A program made the position numbers and the translations under genes. From JBDSTZ01 sp039927975 (lineage in GTDB: Bacteria > Pseudomonadota > Gammaproteobacteria > Burkholderiales > Burkholderiaceae_D), in assembly GCA_039927975.1 (NCBI GenBank), contig JBDSTZ010000208.1, forward strand, positions 1-29,432: 29,432 nt of DNA, read 5' to 3'. The notes beneath the pieces were generated by a model. It saw nothing but the letters and a program-made list of their open reading frames with translations. It searched no databases and had not been told where the DNA came from. The first letter of the stretch is position 1. Each line of letters opens with the position of its first letter. Shown piece after piece: positions 6,567 through 15,008 of this stretch.

Positions 6567-7760
6567 CTAGCGCGGCGCCAGCCGCATCTCGGCCAGCCGC
6601 ACCCAGTAGCTGGCGCCGATCGGCAGCAGCGCATCGTTGAAATCGTAGCTGCCGTTGTGCAACTGGCACGGCCCGAGCCCGTGGCCCCCCGCGCGATGCG
6701 CCCCTTCGCCATTGCCGATGAACACATAGCAGCCCGGCTTTTCCTGCAAGATAAACGCGAAGTCCTCGGCCCCCATGGTCGGTTCGACATTGCTGTTGAC
6801 CCGTTCGGCGCCGGCCACCGCCGTCATCGCCTCGACCGCGTAGGCGGTTTCCCGCGCATGATTGACCAGCGGCGGGTAGTTGCGCTTGAAGCCGAAATCG
6901 ACCGTCGCGTTGTAGGTCGCCGCCGTGTGCCGCGCGATCTCGCCCATGCGCGTCTCGATCAGGTCCAGCACCTCGGTGGTGAAGGTGCGCACGGTGCCGA
7001 TCAGCACCGCCTCGTCGGGAATCACATTGGTCGCGCTGCCGGCATGGATCTGGGTGATCGACAGCACGGCCGTGTCGAGCGGATTCTTTTCGCGCGACAG
7101 GATGGTCTGCCAACCCTGGGCGATGTGCACCGCGATCATCACCGGGTCGACGCCCTTGTGCGGCTGGGCCGCGTGGGCGCCCTTGCCCTTGACCACCACA
7201 CGGAATTCATTACTCGACGCCATCATCGGCCCGGCCACCACGCCGAAACTGCCCACCTCAAGGCCCGGCCAGTTGTGCATGCCGTACACCGCTTCCATCG
7301 GAAACTGCTCGAACAGGCCGTCGTCCATCATGCGCCGCGCGCCGCCGCCGCCTTCCTCGGCCGGCTGGAAGATCAGGTAGACGGTGCCGTCGAAATTGCG
7401 GTGGGTGGACAGATAGTGCGCCGCGCCCAGCAGCATCGCGGTGTGGCCGTCATGGCCGCAGGCGTGCATCTTGCCGGCGTGCCTGGACGCGTGGGCGAAG
7501 GTGTTCACTTCCTGCATCGGCAGCGCGTCCATGTCGGCGCGCAGGCCGATCGCGCGCGGCGAATTGCCGTTCTTGAGAATGCCGACCACCCCGGTCAGGC
7601 CCAGCCCGCGCACGATGGGTATGCCCCATTCGGTCAGGCGGGCCGCCACCACGTCGGCGGTGCGCACTTCTTCATAGCAGAGTTCCGGGTGAGCGTGCAG
7701 ATCGCGCCGGATATGTTCCAGGTCGGCCTGGAAAGCGATGATAGGTTCGATAAGCTTCAT
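6567..7760 (-). CDS. M20 family amidohydrolase (hippurate hydrolase-like)
   Basis: A 397-residue cytoplasmic metal-dependent amidohydrolase of the M20D group (hippurate hydrolase, N-acyl amino acid amidohydrolase, IAA-amino acid hydrolase). Metal and catalytic motifs are present in order: HACGHDGHTAML, FQPAEEGGGGA, YGMHNWPG, the dimerisation-domain GKGAHAAQPHKGVDP, and near the C terminus EPTMGAEDFAF. The length is normal for the family. I chose the start at 7760 because CGTGGAGAATCACA precedes it; the open frame extends to 8162 but without a ribosome site. The substrate is an N-acylated or N-aroylated amino acid, unknown in detail. It is divergent from the molybdopterin oxidoreductase, with an AT-rich palindrome 45 bp upstream of the start. 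Confidence 0.88.
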   Translation of the reverse strand: MKLIEPIIAFQADLEHIRRDLHAHPELCYEEVRTADVVAARLTEWGIPIVRGLGLTGVVGILKNGNSPRAIGLRADMDALPMQEVNTFAHASRHAGKMHACGHDGHTAMLLGAAHYLSTHRNFDGTVYLIFQPAEEGGGGARRMMDDGLFEQFPMEAVYGMHNWPGLEVGSFGVVAGPMMASSNEFRVVVKGKGAHAAQPHKGVDPVMIAVHIAQGWQTILSREKNPLDTAVLSITQIHAGSATNVIPDEAVLIGTVRTFTTEVLDLIETRMGEIARHTAATYNATVDFGFKRNYPPLVNHARETAYAVEAMTAVAGAERVNSNVEPTMGAEDFAFILQEKPGCYVFIGNGEGAHRAGGHGLGPCQLHNGSYDFNDALLPIGASYWVRLAEMRLAPR

Positions 7761-7804
7761 TGTGATTCTCCACGGATGCCCTGAAACACTGGCATTCAAA
7801 TAAG

Positions 7805-7816
7805 TAGTTATAACTA
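7805..7816. promoter_or_regulatory. AT-rich 12-bp palindrome, candidate operator
   Basis: TAGTTATAACTA is a perfect palindrome in otherwise GC-rich DNA, 45 bp upstream of the M20 hydrolase start and in the spacer shared with the divergent oxidoreductase. Its position fits a promoter -10 region on the minus strand, so a dimeric repressor (MarR or LysR type) could act here. Function is inferred. Confidence 0.4.
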
Positions 7817-8019
7817 TTGTAGCGCTTCTCCTTGTCAGCTTCGCCACGCCACGACAGCGCGAACAATTCTCGGCTGGAATCGTATAAAGTAGGGGCTTCT
7901 CCTTGAAAAGCCAGCGACTATCGCGCCGGCCCGAAAAGAGAGCGTCGATTCCGCCAAGACCGGAGCGGCGTGCACATGTGGCAGCAACCGTAGTCTGCCG
8001 CGTCAACCCGGACACCACC

Positions 8020-10098
8020 ATGACCACCACCCAAGTGCGCGCCACCTGCCCGCATGATTGCCCCGACACCTGCGCCCTGTTGATCACAGTCGAAGACGGC
8101 GTCGCCACCGAGGTCAAGGGCGACCCCGACCATCCGACCACCGCCGGCGTGCTGTGCACCAAGGTCTCCCGCTACGCCGAGCGCACCTACCACCCGGAGC
8201 GCCTGCTGCATCCGATGCGCCGGGTCGGCAAAAAAGGCGAAGGCAAATTCGAGCGCATCAGCTGGGACCAGGCGATCGACGCCATCGCCGAACGCCTGCG
8301 GCCGATCGCCGCGCGCGCGCCGCAAGCCATCCTGCCCTACAGCTACGCCGGCACCATGGGCCTGGTGCAGGGCGAATCGATGGCGATGCGCTTCTTCAAC
8401 CGGATCGGCGCCTCGCTGCTCGACCGCACCATCTGCGCCAACGCCGGCTTCACCGGCTACAAGTACAGCATCGGCGCCACCATCGGCACCGACATCGAGC
8501 ACTTCCAGGACGCCCGCCTGATCATCATCTGGGGCGGCAACCCGATCGCTTCGAACCTGCATTTCTGGATGCGCGCGCAGGAAGCCAAGCGGCGCGGCGC
8601 GCGCCTGATCGCGATCGATCCCTACCGCTCGCTGACGGCCGAGAAGTGCCATCAGCACATCGCCCTGCTGCCCGGCACCGACACCGCGCTCGCGCTCGGC
8701 CTGATGCACGTGCTGATCGCCGAAGACCTGCTCGACCACGACTACATCGCCCGCCACACGCTCGGCTTCGAACAATTGAAGGAACGCGCCGCCGAATGGC
8801 CGCCCGAGCGCGTCGCCGCCACCTGCGGCATCACGGCCGGCGAGGTCACCGGCCTGGCGCGCGAATACGGCCACACCGCGCGGCGCGGCGAGCCGGTGGC
8901 GATCCGCACCAACTACGGCGTGCAGCGCGTGCGCGGCGGCGGCATGGCGGTGCGCACCATCGCCCTCTTGCCGGCGTTGGTGGGCGCCTGGCGCCACCCG
9001 GCCGGCGGCGTCCAGCTGTCCTCGTCGGGCTCCTTCCCGACCGACAAGGCGGCCTTGCAACGCCCCGATCTGCTGCGCCAGCCTTCGCGCACCATCAACA
9101 TGACCACCATCGGCGCCGACCTGCTCAAGGACAGCTCGGCCGAATTCGGCCCGAAAATCGAAGCGGTAATCGTCTACAACGCCAACCCGCTGGCGATCGC
9201 GCCGGACTCCGACAAGGTGATGCGCGGTTTCGCCCGCGAAGACCTGTTCACCGTGGTGCTCGAACACTTCCAGACCGACAGCGCCGACTACGCCGACATC
9301 CTGCTGCCGGCCACCACCCAGCTCGAACACGCCGACGTCCATCTCGCTTACGGCCACCTCTACATGATGGCCAATAACCCCGCCATCGCGCCGGTCGGCG
9401 AGGCCAAGCCGAACACCGAGATTTTCCGCCTGCTGGCCGCGCGCATGGGCTTCGACGATCCCTGCTTCGCCGAGACCGACGACCAGCTCGCGGCCCAGGC
9501 CTTCGACAAGCGCCACCCGCGCGCCGTGCATTTCGACTGGGACTCGCTCAAGCGGCGCGGCTGGCAGAAGCTGGAGATGCCGGCCGCGCCATTCGCCGAT
9601 GGCGGCTTTCCCACCCCCTCGGGCAAGTGCGAATTCTATTCCGCGACCATGCTTGCCGACGGCCTCGACCCGCTGCCGCAGCACCTGCCGAACTACGAAT
9701 CGGTGGCCTCCAATCCGGCGCTGGCGGCGCGCTATCCGCTGGCGATGATCTCGCCGCCGGCGCGCAACTTCCTCAACTCGACTTTCGTGAACGTCAATAG
9801 CCTGCGCGGCACCGAAGGCGAGCCGCACCTCGACATCCATCCGGCCGACAGCGCCGCGCGCGGCGTTGAAAACGGCGAAATGGTCCGCATCTTCAATGAG
9901 CGCGGCAGCTTCGTGGCGCGCGCCCGCGTCACCGACAAGGCCAGGCGCGGGCTGGTGGTGGGCTTGTCGGTGTGGTGGAAAAAGCTCGCCAGCGATGGCA
10001 AGAACGCCAACGAAGTGACCAGCGACCGCCTGACCGACATGGGCCGCGCGCCGACTTTCTACGACACCTTGGTCGAAGTGGAAAAGGTCGCGGCATGA
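8020..10098 (+). CDS. Molybdopterin-dependent oxidoreductase with [4Fe-4S] site
   Basis: A 692-residue soluble enzyme of the DMSO reductase superfamily (COG0243 type). The N terminus has the iron-sulfur motif Cys10-x3-Cys14-x3-Cys18-x27-Cys46 (CPHDCPDTC ... LCTK). The middle has GTMGLVQGESMAMRFFNRIGAS, TICANAG, WGGNPIASN and IDPYRS, which bind the bis-guanine dinucleotide cofactor. The C terminus has the molydopterin dinucleotide-binding fold (PLAMISPPARNFLNST, DIHPADSAARGVENGEMVRIFNERG). No Tat or other signal is seen, so it should be cytoplasmic. The substrate cannot be told from the sequence. Start at 8020 is chosen by the protein match; its ribosome site is poor, and the open frame reaches back to 7903. 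Its TGA overlaps the ATG of the next small ORF. Confidence 0.85.
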   Translation: MTTTQVRATCPHDCPDTCALLITVEDGVATEVKGDPDHPTTAGVLCTKVSRYAERTYHPERLLHPMRRVGKKGEGKFERISWDQAIDAIAERLRPIAARAPQAILPYSYAGTMGLVQGESMAMRFFNRIGASLLDRTICANAGFTGYKYSIGATIGTDIEHFQDARLIIIWGGNPIASNLHFWMRAQEAKRRGARLIAIDPYRSLTAEKCHQHIALLPGTDTALALGLMHVLIAEDLLDHDYIARHTLGFEQLKERAAEWPPERVAATCGITAGEVTGLAREYGHTARRGEPVAIRTNYGVQRVRGGGMAVRTIALLPALVGAWRHPAGGVQLSSSGSFPTDKAALQRPDLLRQPSRTINMTTIGADLLKDSSAEFGPKIEAVIVYNANPLAIAPDSDKVMRGFAREDLFTVVLEHFQTDSADYADILLPATTQLEHADVHLAYGHLYMMANNPAIAPVGEAKPNTEIFRLLAARMGFDDPCFAETDDQLAAQAFDKRHPRAVHFDWDSLKRRGWQKLEMPAAPFADGGFPTPSGKCEFYSATMLADGLDPLPQHLPNYESVASNPALAARYPLAMISPPARNFLNSTFVNVNSLRGTEGEPHLDIHPADSAARGVENGEMVRIFNERGSFVARARVTDKARRGLVVGLSVWWKKLASDGKNANEVTSDRLTDMGRAPTFYDTLVEVEKVAA

Positions 10099-10184
10099 GC
10101 GATTGCCACCATTGCCACCATCGCCATCGCCACCCGGACCCGCGCCCCCGGACCCACCCGACACGCATAATCGACAACGCATGA
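10095..10184 (+). CDS. 29-residue His/Cys-rich small protein, coupled at both ends
   Basis: ATG at 10095 overlaps the oxidoreductase stop (ATGA), and the ORF's own TGA (10182-10184) overlaps the ATG of the following lipoprotein gene (ATGA again). The predicted peptide begins MSDCHHCHHRHRH and contains seven His and two Cys (CHHC) in 29 residues, then a Pro/Arg-rich tail. The composition suggests metal binding, and the next gene is a zinc-type metallopeptidase. Translational coupling is directly visible; function is inferred. It is too short for ordinary gene callers and could instead be a coupling leader. I do not recognise a named family. Confidence 0.5.
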   Translation: MSDCHHCHHRHRHPDPRPRTHPTRIIDNA

Positions 10185-11245
10185 AACGCCTCAAGATCAA
10201 TCGCGCCGCCAAGACCGTGCTGCTGTGCGCCATGGCCGCAGGCCTCTTGGCCAGTTGCTCGGGCCTGAACTACTACACCCAGGCCGCCGAAGGCCAGCTC
10301 TCGCTGCTCTCGGGCGCCCGCTCCATCGACGACTGGCTGGCCGATCCGGCCACCAATCCCAAGCTCAAGGTGCGGCTCGAAACGGCGCGTCAGATCCGCC
10401 TGTTCGCCGTCCAGCAGCTTGGCCTGCCCGACAACCAGAGCTACAAGAACTACGCGGCATTGAGCCGTCCCTACGTGCTGTGGAACGTCGTCGCCACGCC
10501 CGAACTGTCGCTCAAGCCCCTGCAGTGGTGCTTCCCGGTGGCTGGCTGCGTGAGCTACCGCGGCTACTACAGCAAGGAGGCGGCGCAGGAATACGCCAGG
10601 GAGCTGCGTGCCGAGGGCGACGACGTCCAGGTCGGCGGCGTGCCGGCCTATTCGACCCTGGGCTGGTTCAACGACCCGCTCATTTCGACCTTCATCAACT
10701 ACCCCGACGCCGAACTGGCGCGCCTGATCTTCCACGAGCTGGCCCACCAGGTGGTCTACGTGGCCGGCGATTCGCAGTTCAATGAATCCTTCGCCAGCGC
10801 GGTCGAGGAAGTCGGCGTCGAGAAGTGGCTGGAAAAATTCGGCAACCCGGCCATGCGCGAGACCTTTCTCAAGTACACCGAGAGGAAGCAGGAATTCCTC
10901 AAGCTGCTGCTCAAGTGCCGGCGCGGCCTGGAAGTGAACTACGCCTCGAAGGCGTCGGTGGCCGAGAAGCGCGCCACCAAGGCGCGCCTGTTCCAGCAGC
11001 TGCAGGACGACTACCAGGTCCTCAAGCAGAGCTGGGGCGGCTACGCCGGCTACGACCGCTTCTTTGCCGAGCCACTGTCGAACGCCCACCTGGCCTCGGT
11101 GGCCACCTACAGCGACTTCGTACCGGCCTTCCGCGCCCTGCTCGACAAGTCGCTCACCTTCCCGCGCTACTACCAGGCGGCGCGCAAGCTGGCCGACCTC
11201 GACCGCACCGAGCGCCATCGCCAGCTCAAATTGCTGGCGCCCTGA
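10181..11245 (+). CDS. Lipoprotein aminopeptidase (DUF2265/COG4324 type)
   Basis: A 354-residue exported lipoprotein. A basic, hydrophobic signal ends in a clear lipobox (LASC, Cys26). The zinc-peptidase motif HELAHQ is at residues 185-190, followed by NESFASAVEEVG around 201-212, where the third ligand should be, as in the predicted aminopeptidases of COG4324. The conserved PYVLWNVVATPELSLKP and WCFPVAGCVSYRGYY segments also fit that family. It would act on peptides in the periplasm, anchored to a membrane. It follows the His/Cys-rich mini-ORF with a four-base overlap and is therefore probably co-translated with it and the oxidoreductase. The C terminus is rich in charged residues. Confidence 0.85.
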   Translation: MKRLKINRAAKTVLLCAMAAGLLASCSGLNYYTQAAEGQLSLLSGARSIDDWLADPATNPKLKVRLETARQIRLFAVQQLGLPDNQSYKNYAALSRPYVLWNVVATPELSLKPLQWCFPVAGCVSYRGYYSKEAAQEYARELRAEGDDVQVGGVPAYSTLGWFNDPLISTFINYPDAELARLIFHELAHQVVYVAGDSQFNESFASAVEEVGVEKWLEKFGNPAMRETFLKYTERKQEFLKLLLKCRRGLEVNYASKASVAEKRATKARLFQQLQDDYQVLKQSWGGYAGYDRFFAEPLSNAHLASVATYSDFVPAFRALLDKSLTFPRYYQAARKLADLDRTERHRQLKLLAP

Positions 11246-11256
11246 ACGCGCCGCTA

Positions 11257-11286
11257 CCCCGCGCAGCCCCGCGCAGCCCCGTGCGG
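11257..11286. repeat. Short tandem 10-mer, about three copies
   Basis: CCCCGCGCAG occurs at 11257-11266 and 11267-11276, and a third, altered copy (CCCCGTGCGG) at 11277-11286. It starts 12 bp after the aminopeptidase stop codon. It is too short to be assigned a role. Confidence 0.5.
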
Positions 11287-11467
11287 CCGGCCGATATTGC
11301 TGCGCCGCATCAAAAAAGCACGTAGAGGACTTGCTCGAATAACAGCAAAAGCGCTTGCGTCGAACCGGCGCCCCCGCTAGCATCGTGCGGTACGGCGGCG
11401 CTGGAGAGGCACTGCGCCAGCGCGCCCGATCACCCAACGACAAGCACACTGAGGCAGGGGGCCCCCG

Positions 11468-13153
11468 ATGGAAAAAATCTGGCTGAAGTCGTATCCCGAT
11501 GGCGTACCGGCCGACATCGACCCCGACCAGTACGCGTCGCTGGTCCAGCTGTTCGACGAGTCGTTCCAGAAGTTCGCCGCGCGGCCCGCCTACGTCTGCA
11601 TGGATAAATTCATGAGCTACGCCGAGGTCGACCAGGCCTCGCGCCGGATGGCCGCCTGGCTGCAAAGCCGCGGCCTGAAAAAAGGCGCGCGCGTGGCCAT
11701 CATGATGCCCAACGTGCTGCAGTACCCGATCGCGATCGCCGCCATCCTGCGCGCCGGCTACACGGTGGTCAACGTCAATCCGCTGTACACCCCGCGCGAG
11801 CTCGAACACCAGCTCAAGGACTCGGGCAGCGAAGCGATCATCGTGCTGGAAAACTTCGCCCACGTGCTCGAACAGGTGCTGCGCAACACCCAGGTCCGCC
11901 ACATCGTCGTCGCCAGCATGGGCGAACTGCTGGGAGGCTTGAAGGGCATGCTGGTCAACGCCGTGGTCCGCCACGTCAAGAAGCTGGTGCCGGCCTTCAC
12001 CCTGCCCAACACCGTCAGCTTCAAGGACGCGCTGGCGCAGGGCGCGCGCATGCCGTTCACGGCGGCCGAGCTGGGACCGTCCGACGTCGCCTTCCTGCAG
12101 TACACCGGCGGCACCACCGGGGTCGCCAAAGGCGCAACGCTCACGCACCGCAACATCATCGCCAACCTGCTGCAAAGCGAAGCCTGGGCCGGGCCGGGCC
12201 TGGCCAGGCCGCCGGTGGCCGAACAGCTCACCATCGTCTGCGCGCTGCCGCTGTACCACATCTTCGCGCTGACCTGCTGCGCGATGTGGGGCACGCGGGT
12301 CGGTGCGCTCAACATCCTGATTCCGAACCCGCGCGACATCGGCGGCTTCATCAAGGAACTGGCCAAGTACCCGTTCAACATGCTGCCGGCCGTGAACACC
12401 CTGTACAACGGCCTGCTCAACCATCCCGATTTCGCCGCCCTCGATTTCTCCAGCCTGCGCATCTGCAACGGCGGCGGCATGGCGGTGCAAAAAGCCGTCA
12501 ACGACAAGTGGAAGGCGCTGACCGGCACCTGCATCATCGAAGGCTACGGCCTGTCGGAAACCTCGCCGGTGGCCACCTGCAACCGCTCCGACCTGCTCGA
12601 CTTCACCGGCACCATTGGCCTGCCGGTGCCGTCCACCGAGATCGCCATTCTCGACGACGACGGCGTCGCGCTGCCGCTCGGCGAGCGCGGCGAAATCGCC
12701 ATCCGCGGCCCGCAGGTCATGGCCGGCTACTGGAACCGGCCCGACGAAACGGCCAAGGTGATGACCGCCGACGGCTTCTTCAAGTCGGGCGACATCGGCA
12801 TCATGGACGCGGGCGGCTACACCAAGATCGTCGACCGCAAGAAGGACATGATCCTGGTCTCGGGCTTCAACGTCTACCCCAACGAACTCGAAGAAGTGAT
12901 CGCCGCCCATCCCGGCGTGCTCGAATGCGCGGTGGTCGGCGTGCCGGACGAGCATTCCGGCGAGGCGGTCAAGGTCTTCGTGGTGCGGCGCGACCCGGAC
13001 CTGACGGCCGAGCAGTTGATGGACTACTGCCGCACGCAGCTGACCGGCTACAAGAAGCCGAAGTACATTGAGTTTCGCACCGAACTGCCGAAGACCAACG
13101 TCGGCAAGATCCTGCGCCGCGTACTGCGCGACGAGAAGCCCGCCACCGTGTAG
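11468..13153 (+). CDS. fadD: Long-chain fatty acid--CoA ligase, first tandem copy
   Basis: A 561-residue acyl-activating enzyme that makes acyl-CoA from fatty acid, ATP and CoA, feeding beta-oxidation and lipid synthesis. It has the AMP-binding P-loop YTGGTTGVAKGA (about residues 212-223), the GYGLSETSPV motif, and the C-terminal SGDIGIMD ... VDRKKDMILVSGFNVYPNELEE signature of fatty-acyl-CoA synthetases, plus the final KTNVGKILRR lysine motif. Length and order match E. coli FadD (561 aa). The start MEKIWLKSYP is typical of FadD, and a G-rich AGGGGG lies upstream. It is followed by a strong terminator and then a second FadD gene of identical length, so the two have separate transcription. Chain-length preference is not visible. 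Confidence 0.92.
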   Translation: MEKIWLKSYPDGVPADIDPDQYASLVQLFDESFQKFAARPAYVCMDKFMSYAEVDQASRRMAAWLQSRGLKKGARVAIMMPNVLQYPIAIAAILRAGYTVVNVNPLYTPRELEHQLKDSGSEAIIVLENFAHVLEQVLRNTQVRHIVVASMGELLGGLKGMLVNAVVRHVKKLVPAFTLPNTVSFKDALAQGARMPFTAAELGPSDVAFLQYTGGTTGVAKGATLTHRNIIANLLQSEAWAGPGLARPPVAEQLTIVCALPLYHIFALTCCAMWGTRVGALNILIPNPRDIGGFIKELAKYPFNMLPAVNTLYNGLLNHPDFAALDFSSLRICNGGGMAVQKAVNDKWKALTGTCIIEGYGLSETSPVATCNRSDLLDFTGTIGLPVPSTEIAILDDDGVALPLGERGEIAIRGPQVMAGYWNRPDETAKVMTADGFFKSGDIGIMDAGGYTKIVDRKKDMILVSGFNVYPNELEEVIAAHPGVLECAVVGVPDEHSGEAVKVFVVRRDPDLTAEQLMDYCRTQLTGYKKPKYIEFRTELPKTNVGKILRRVLRDEKPATV

Positions 13154-13171
13154 CGGCGCCCCCGGCTCCCG

Positions 13172-13200
13172 GCCGCCCGCATGCGGGCGGCTTTTGTTTT
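13172..13200 (+). terminator. Intrinsic terminator between the two fadD genes
   Basis: GCCGCCCGCATGCGGGCGGC (13172-13191) is a perfect self-complementary 20-mer that folds to an eight-pair GC stem with a CATG loop. It is followed by TTTTGTTTT. It lies 18 bp past the first fadD stop codon. Confidence 0.9.
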
Positions 13201-13230
13201 CGCGGCCGCGTGTGCGGCCCCACCGTTTTT

Positions 13231-13246
13231 ATACCAATCGTGGTAT
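13231..13246. promoter_or_regulatory. Inverted repeat ATACCA-N4-TGGTAT, candidate operator of the second fadD
   Basis: ATACCA (13231-13236) and TGGTAT (13241-13246) are exact reverse complements four bases apart, in an AT-rich patch 22 bp upstream of the second fadD start. The position fits a promoter-proximal repressor site. It does not match the FadR or PsrA sites I know. Confidence 0.4.
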
Positions 13247-13267
13247 CCCAATCTGACAGAGGAATCG

Positions 13268-14953
13268 ATGGACAAGTTTTGGCTCACATCGTATCAAGCC
13301 GGCGTTCCGCCGGACATCGACTGGACCCAGTACCGCTCGCTGACCCATCTGCTCGAGGAAGCCTTCCGCAAGTACGCCGACCGTCCGGCCTACGCCTGCA
13401 TGGACACGGCGATCAGCTACGCCGAGCTTGACCGCCTGTCGCAGCAGATGGCCGCCTGGCTGCAGGACAAGGGCTTGAAGCCCGGCGCGCGGGTGGCGAT
13501 CATGCTGCCAAATGTGCTGCAGTATCCGGTGGCGATGGCCGCCATCCTGCGCGCCGGCTACACCATCGTCAACGTCAACCCGCTCTACACCCCGCGCGAA
13601 CTGCAGCATCAGCTCACCGACTCGGGCGCCGAGGCGATCATCGTGCTCGAGAACTTCGCCACCACGCTCGAACAGGTACTGGCCAAGACCGCCGTCAAGC
13701 ACGTGATCGTCGCCAGCATGGGCGACCTGCTCGGCAGCTTCAAGGGCATGCTGGTCAACCTGGTGGTGCGGCGCTTCAAAAAGCTCGTTCCGGCGTATTC
13801 GCTGCCCACCTCGATCAGCTTCAACAAGATGCTGGCCGAAGGCGCGCGGCTGGCCTTCAAGCCGGTCAAGATCGGCCAGGACGACATCGCCTTCCTGCAG
13901 TACACCGGCGGCACCACCGGCGTCTCGAAAGGCGCCGTGCTGCTGCACCGGAACGTGATCGCCAACGTGCTGCAGAACGAAGCCTGGCTGCAACCGACGC
14001 TGGCCTCCATGCCGGCTGGCCAGCAGCTGCAGTTCGCCTGCGCGCTGCCGCTGTATCACATCTACGCGCTCACGGTGTGCGCCCTGATGGCGATGCGCCT
14101 TGGCGGCATGAACCTGCTCATTCCGAACCCGCGCGACATGGCCGGCTTCGTCAAGCAGCTGTCCAAATATCGCATCAACATCTTGCCGGCGGTGAACACC
14201 CTCTACAACGGGCTGCTCAACAATCCCGAATTCGGCAAGCTCGATTTTTCCAGCTACCGGGTCTGCAACGGCGGCGGCATGGCGGTGCAACAGTCGGTGG
14301 CCGACCGCTGGCTCAAGCTGACCGGGGTGCCGATCGTGCAGGGCTACGGCCTGTCGGAGACCTCGCCGGTGGCCACCGCCAACCGCTGCGACATCACCGA
14401 GTTCACCAACACCATCGGCCTGCCGCTGCCGTCGACCGAGATCCGGATCCTCGACGACGCCGGCAATCCGGTGGCGCTGGGCGAGGCGGGCGAGATCGCC
14501 ATCCGCGGCCCGCAGGTGATGGCCGGCTACTGGCAGCGCGACGACGAGACGGCCAAGGTCATGACCGCCGACGGCTTCTTCAAGACCGGCGACGTCGGCA
14601 TCATGGACGCGCGCGGCTACACCAAGATCGTCGACCGCAAGAAGGACATGATCCTGGTCTCCGGCTTCAACGTCTATCCGAACGAGATCGAGGAAGTGGT
14701 GGCGGCCCATCCGGGCGTGCTCGAATGCTGCTGCATCGGCGTGCCGGACCAGAATTCGGGCGAGGCGGTCAAGGTATTCGTGGTGCGCAAGGACCCGGCG
14801 CTGACCAAGGAGGCGCTGATGGAGTTCTGCAAGGCCCAGCTGACCTCCTACAAGAAGCCCAAGCACATCGAGTTCCGCGACAGTCTGCCAAAGAGTAATG
14901 TGGGCAAGATCCTGCGGCGCGCGCTGCGCGACGATAAGCCGGTGGTGGCGTAA
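13268..14953 (+). CDS. fadD: Long-chain fatty acid--CoA ligase, second tandem copy
   Basis: A 561-residue paralogue of the preceding gene with the same motifs in the same places: YTGGTTGVSKGA, GYGLSETSPV, FKTGDVGIMDARGYTKIVDRKKDMIL and KSNVGKILRR. Most differences are conservative, so it is a tandem duplicate that has been kept and has diverged. The start at 13268 is set by GAGGAATCG upstream; the open frame runs back to 13181 through the terminator, which cannot be coding. It has its own upstream region with a palindrome, which suggests separate control and perhaps a different chain-length range or growth condition from the first copy. Confidence 0.92.
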   Translation: MDKFWLTSYQAGVPPDIDWTQYRSLTHLLEEAFRKYADRPAYACMDTAISYAELDRLSQQMAAWLQDKGLKPGARVAIMLPNVLQYPVAMAAILRAGYTIVNVNPLYTPRELQHQLTDSGAEAIIVLENFATTLEQVLAKTAVKHVIVASMGDLLGSFKGMLVNLVVRRFKKLVPAYSLPTSISFNKMLAEGARLAFKPVKIGQDDIAFLQYTGGTTGVSKGAVLLHRNVIANVLQNEAWLQPTLASMPAGQQLQFACALPLYHIYALTVCALMAMRLGGMNLLIPNPRDMAGFVKQLSKYRINILPAVNTLYNGLLNNPEFGKLDFSSYRVCNGGGMAVQQSVADRWLKLTGVPIVQGYGLSETSPVATANRCDITEFTNTIGLPLPSTEIRILDDAGNPVALGEAGEIAIRGPQVMAGYWQRDDETAKVMTADGFFKTGDVGIMDARGYTKIVDRKKDMILVSGFNVYPNEIEEVVAAHPGVLECCCIGVPDQNSGEAVKVFVVRKDPALTKEALMEFCKAQLTSYKKPKHIEFRDSLPKSNVGKILRRALRDDKPVVA

Positions 14954-14960
14954 CCCTTTT

Positions 14961-14994
14961 GCGCCGCCATCCGCGCCAGCAGCGCGGACGGCGC
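14961..14994. terminator. Strong hairpin between convergent genes, possible terminator
   Basis: GCGCCG...TCCGCGC (14961-14976) pairs with GCGCGGACGGCGC (14982-14994): 13 pairs with a three-base bulge and a five-base loop. It is in the gap between the second fadD and the convergent TPR-like gene. Neither strand has a T-run, so termination efficiency is uncertain. Confidence 0.35.
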
Positions 14995-15008
14995 GGCGAG
15001 CAGGTTTG

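Noticed and set aside
7918..10233. 771-codon open frame antisense to the molybdopterin oxidoreductase
   Set aside because: It is a by-product of high GC at third codon positions; the protein is Arg/Gly/Val-rich with no family motif, and the sense gene has clear motifs throughout.
11355..11383. TTGCGT-N17-TAGCAT as a promoter for the first fadD
   Set aside because: The spacing is right, but the hexamers match the consensus poorly (three and four of six), so it cannot be claimed.
9929..12955. 1008-codon minus-strand frame across the aminopeptidase and fadD genes
   Set aside because: It spans several real plus-strand genes and an intergenic region, has no ribosome site, and has low-complexity composition.
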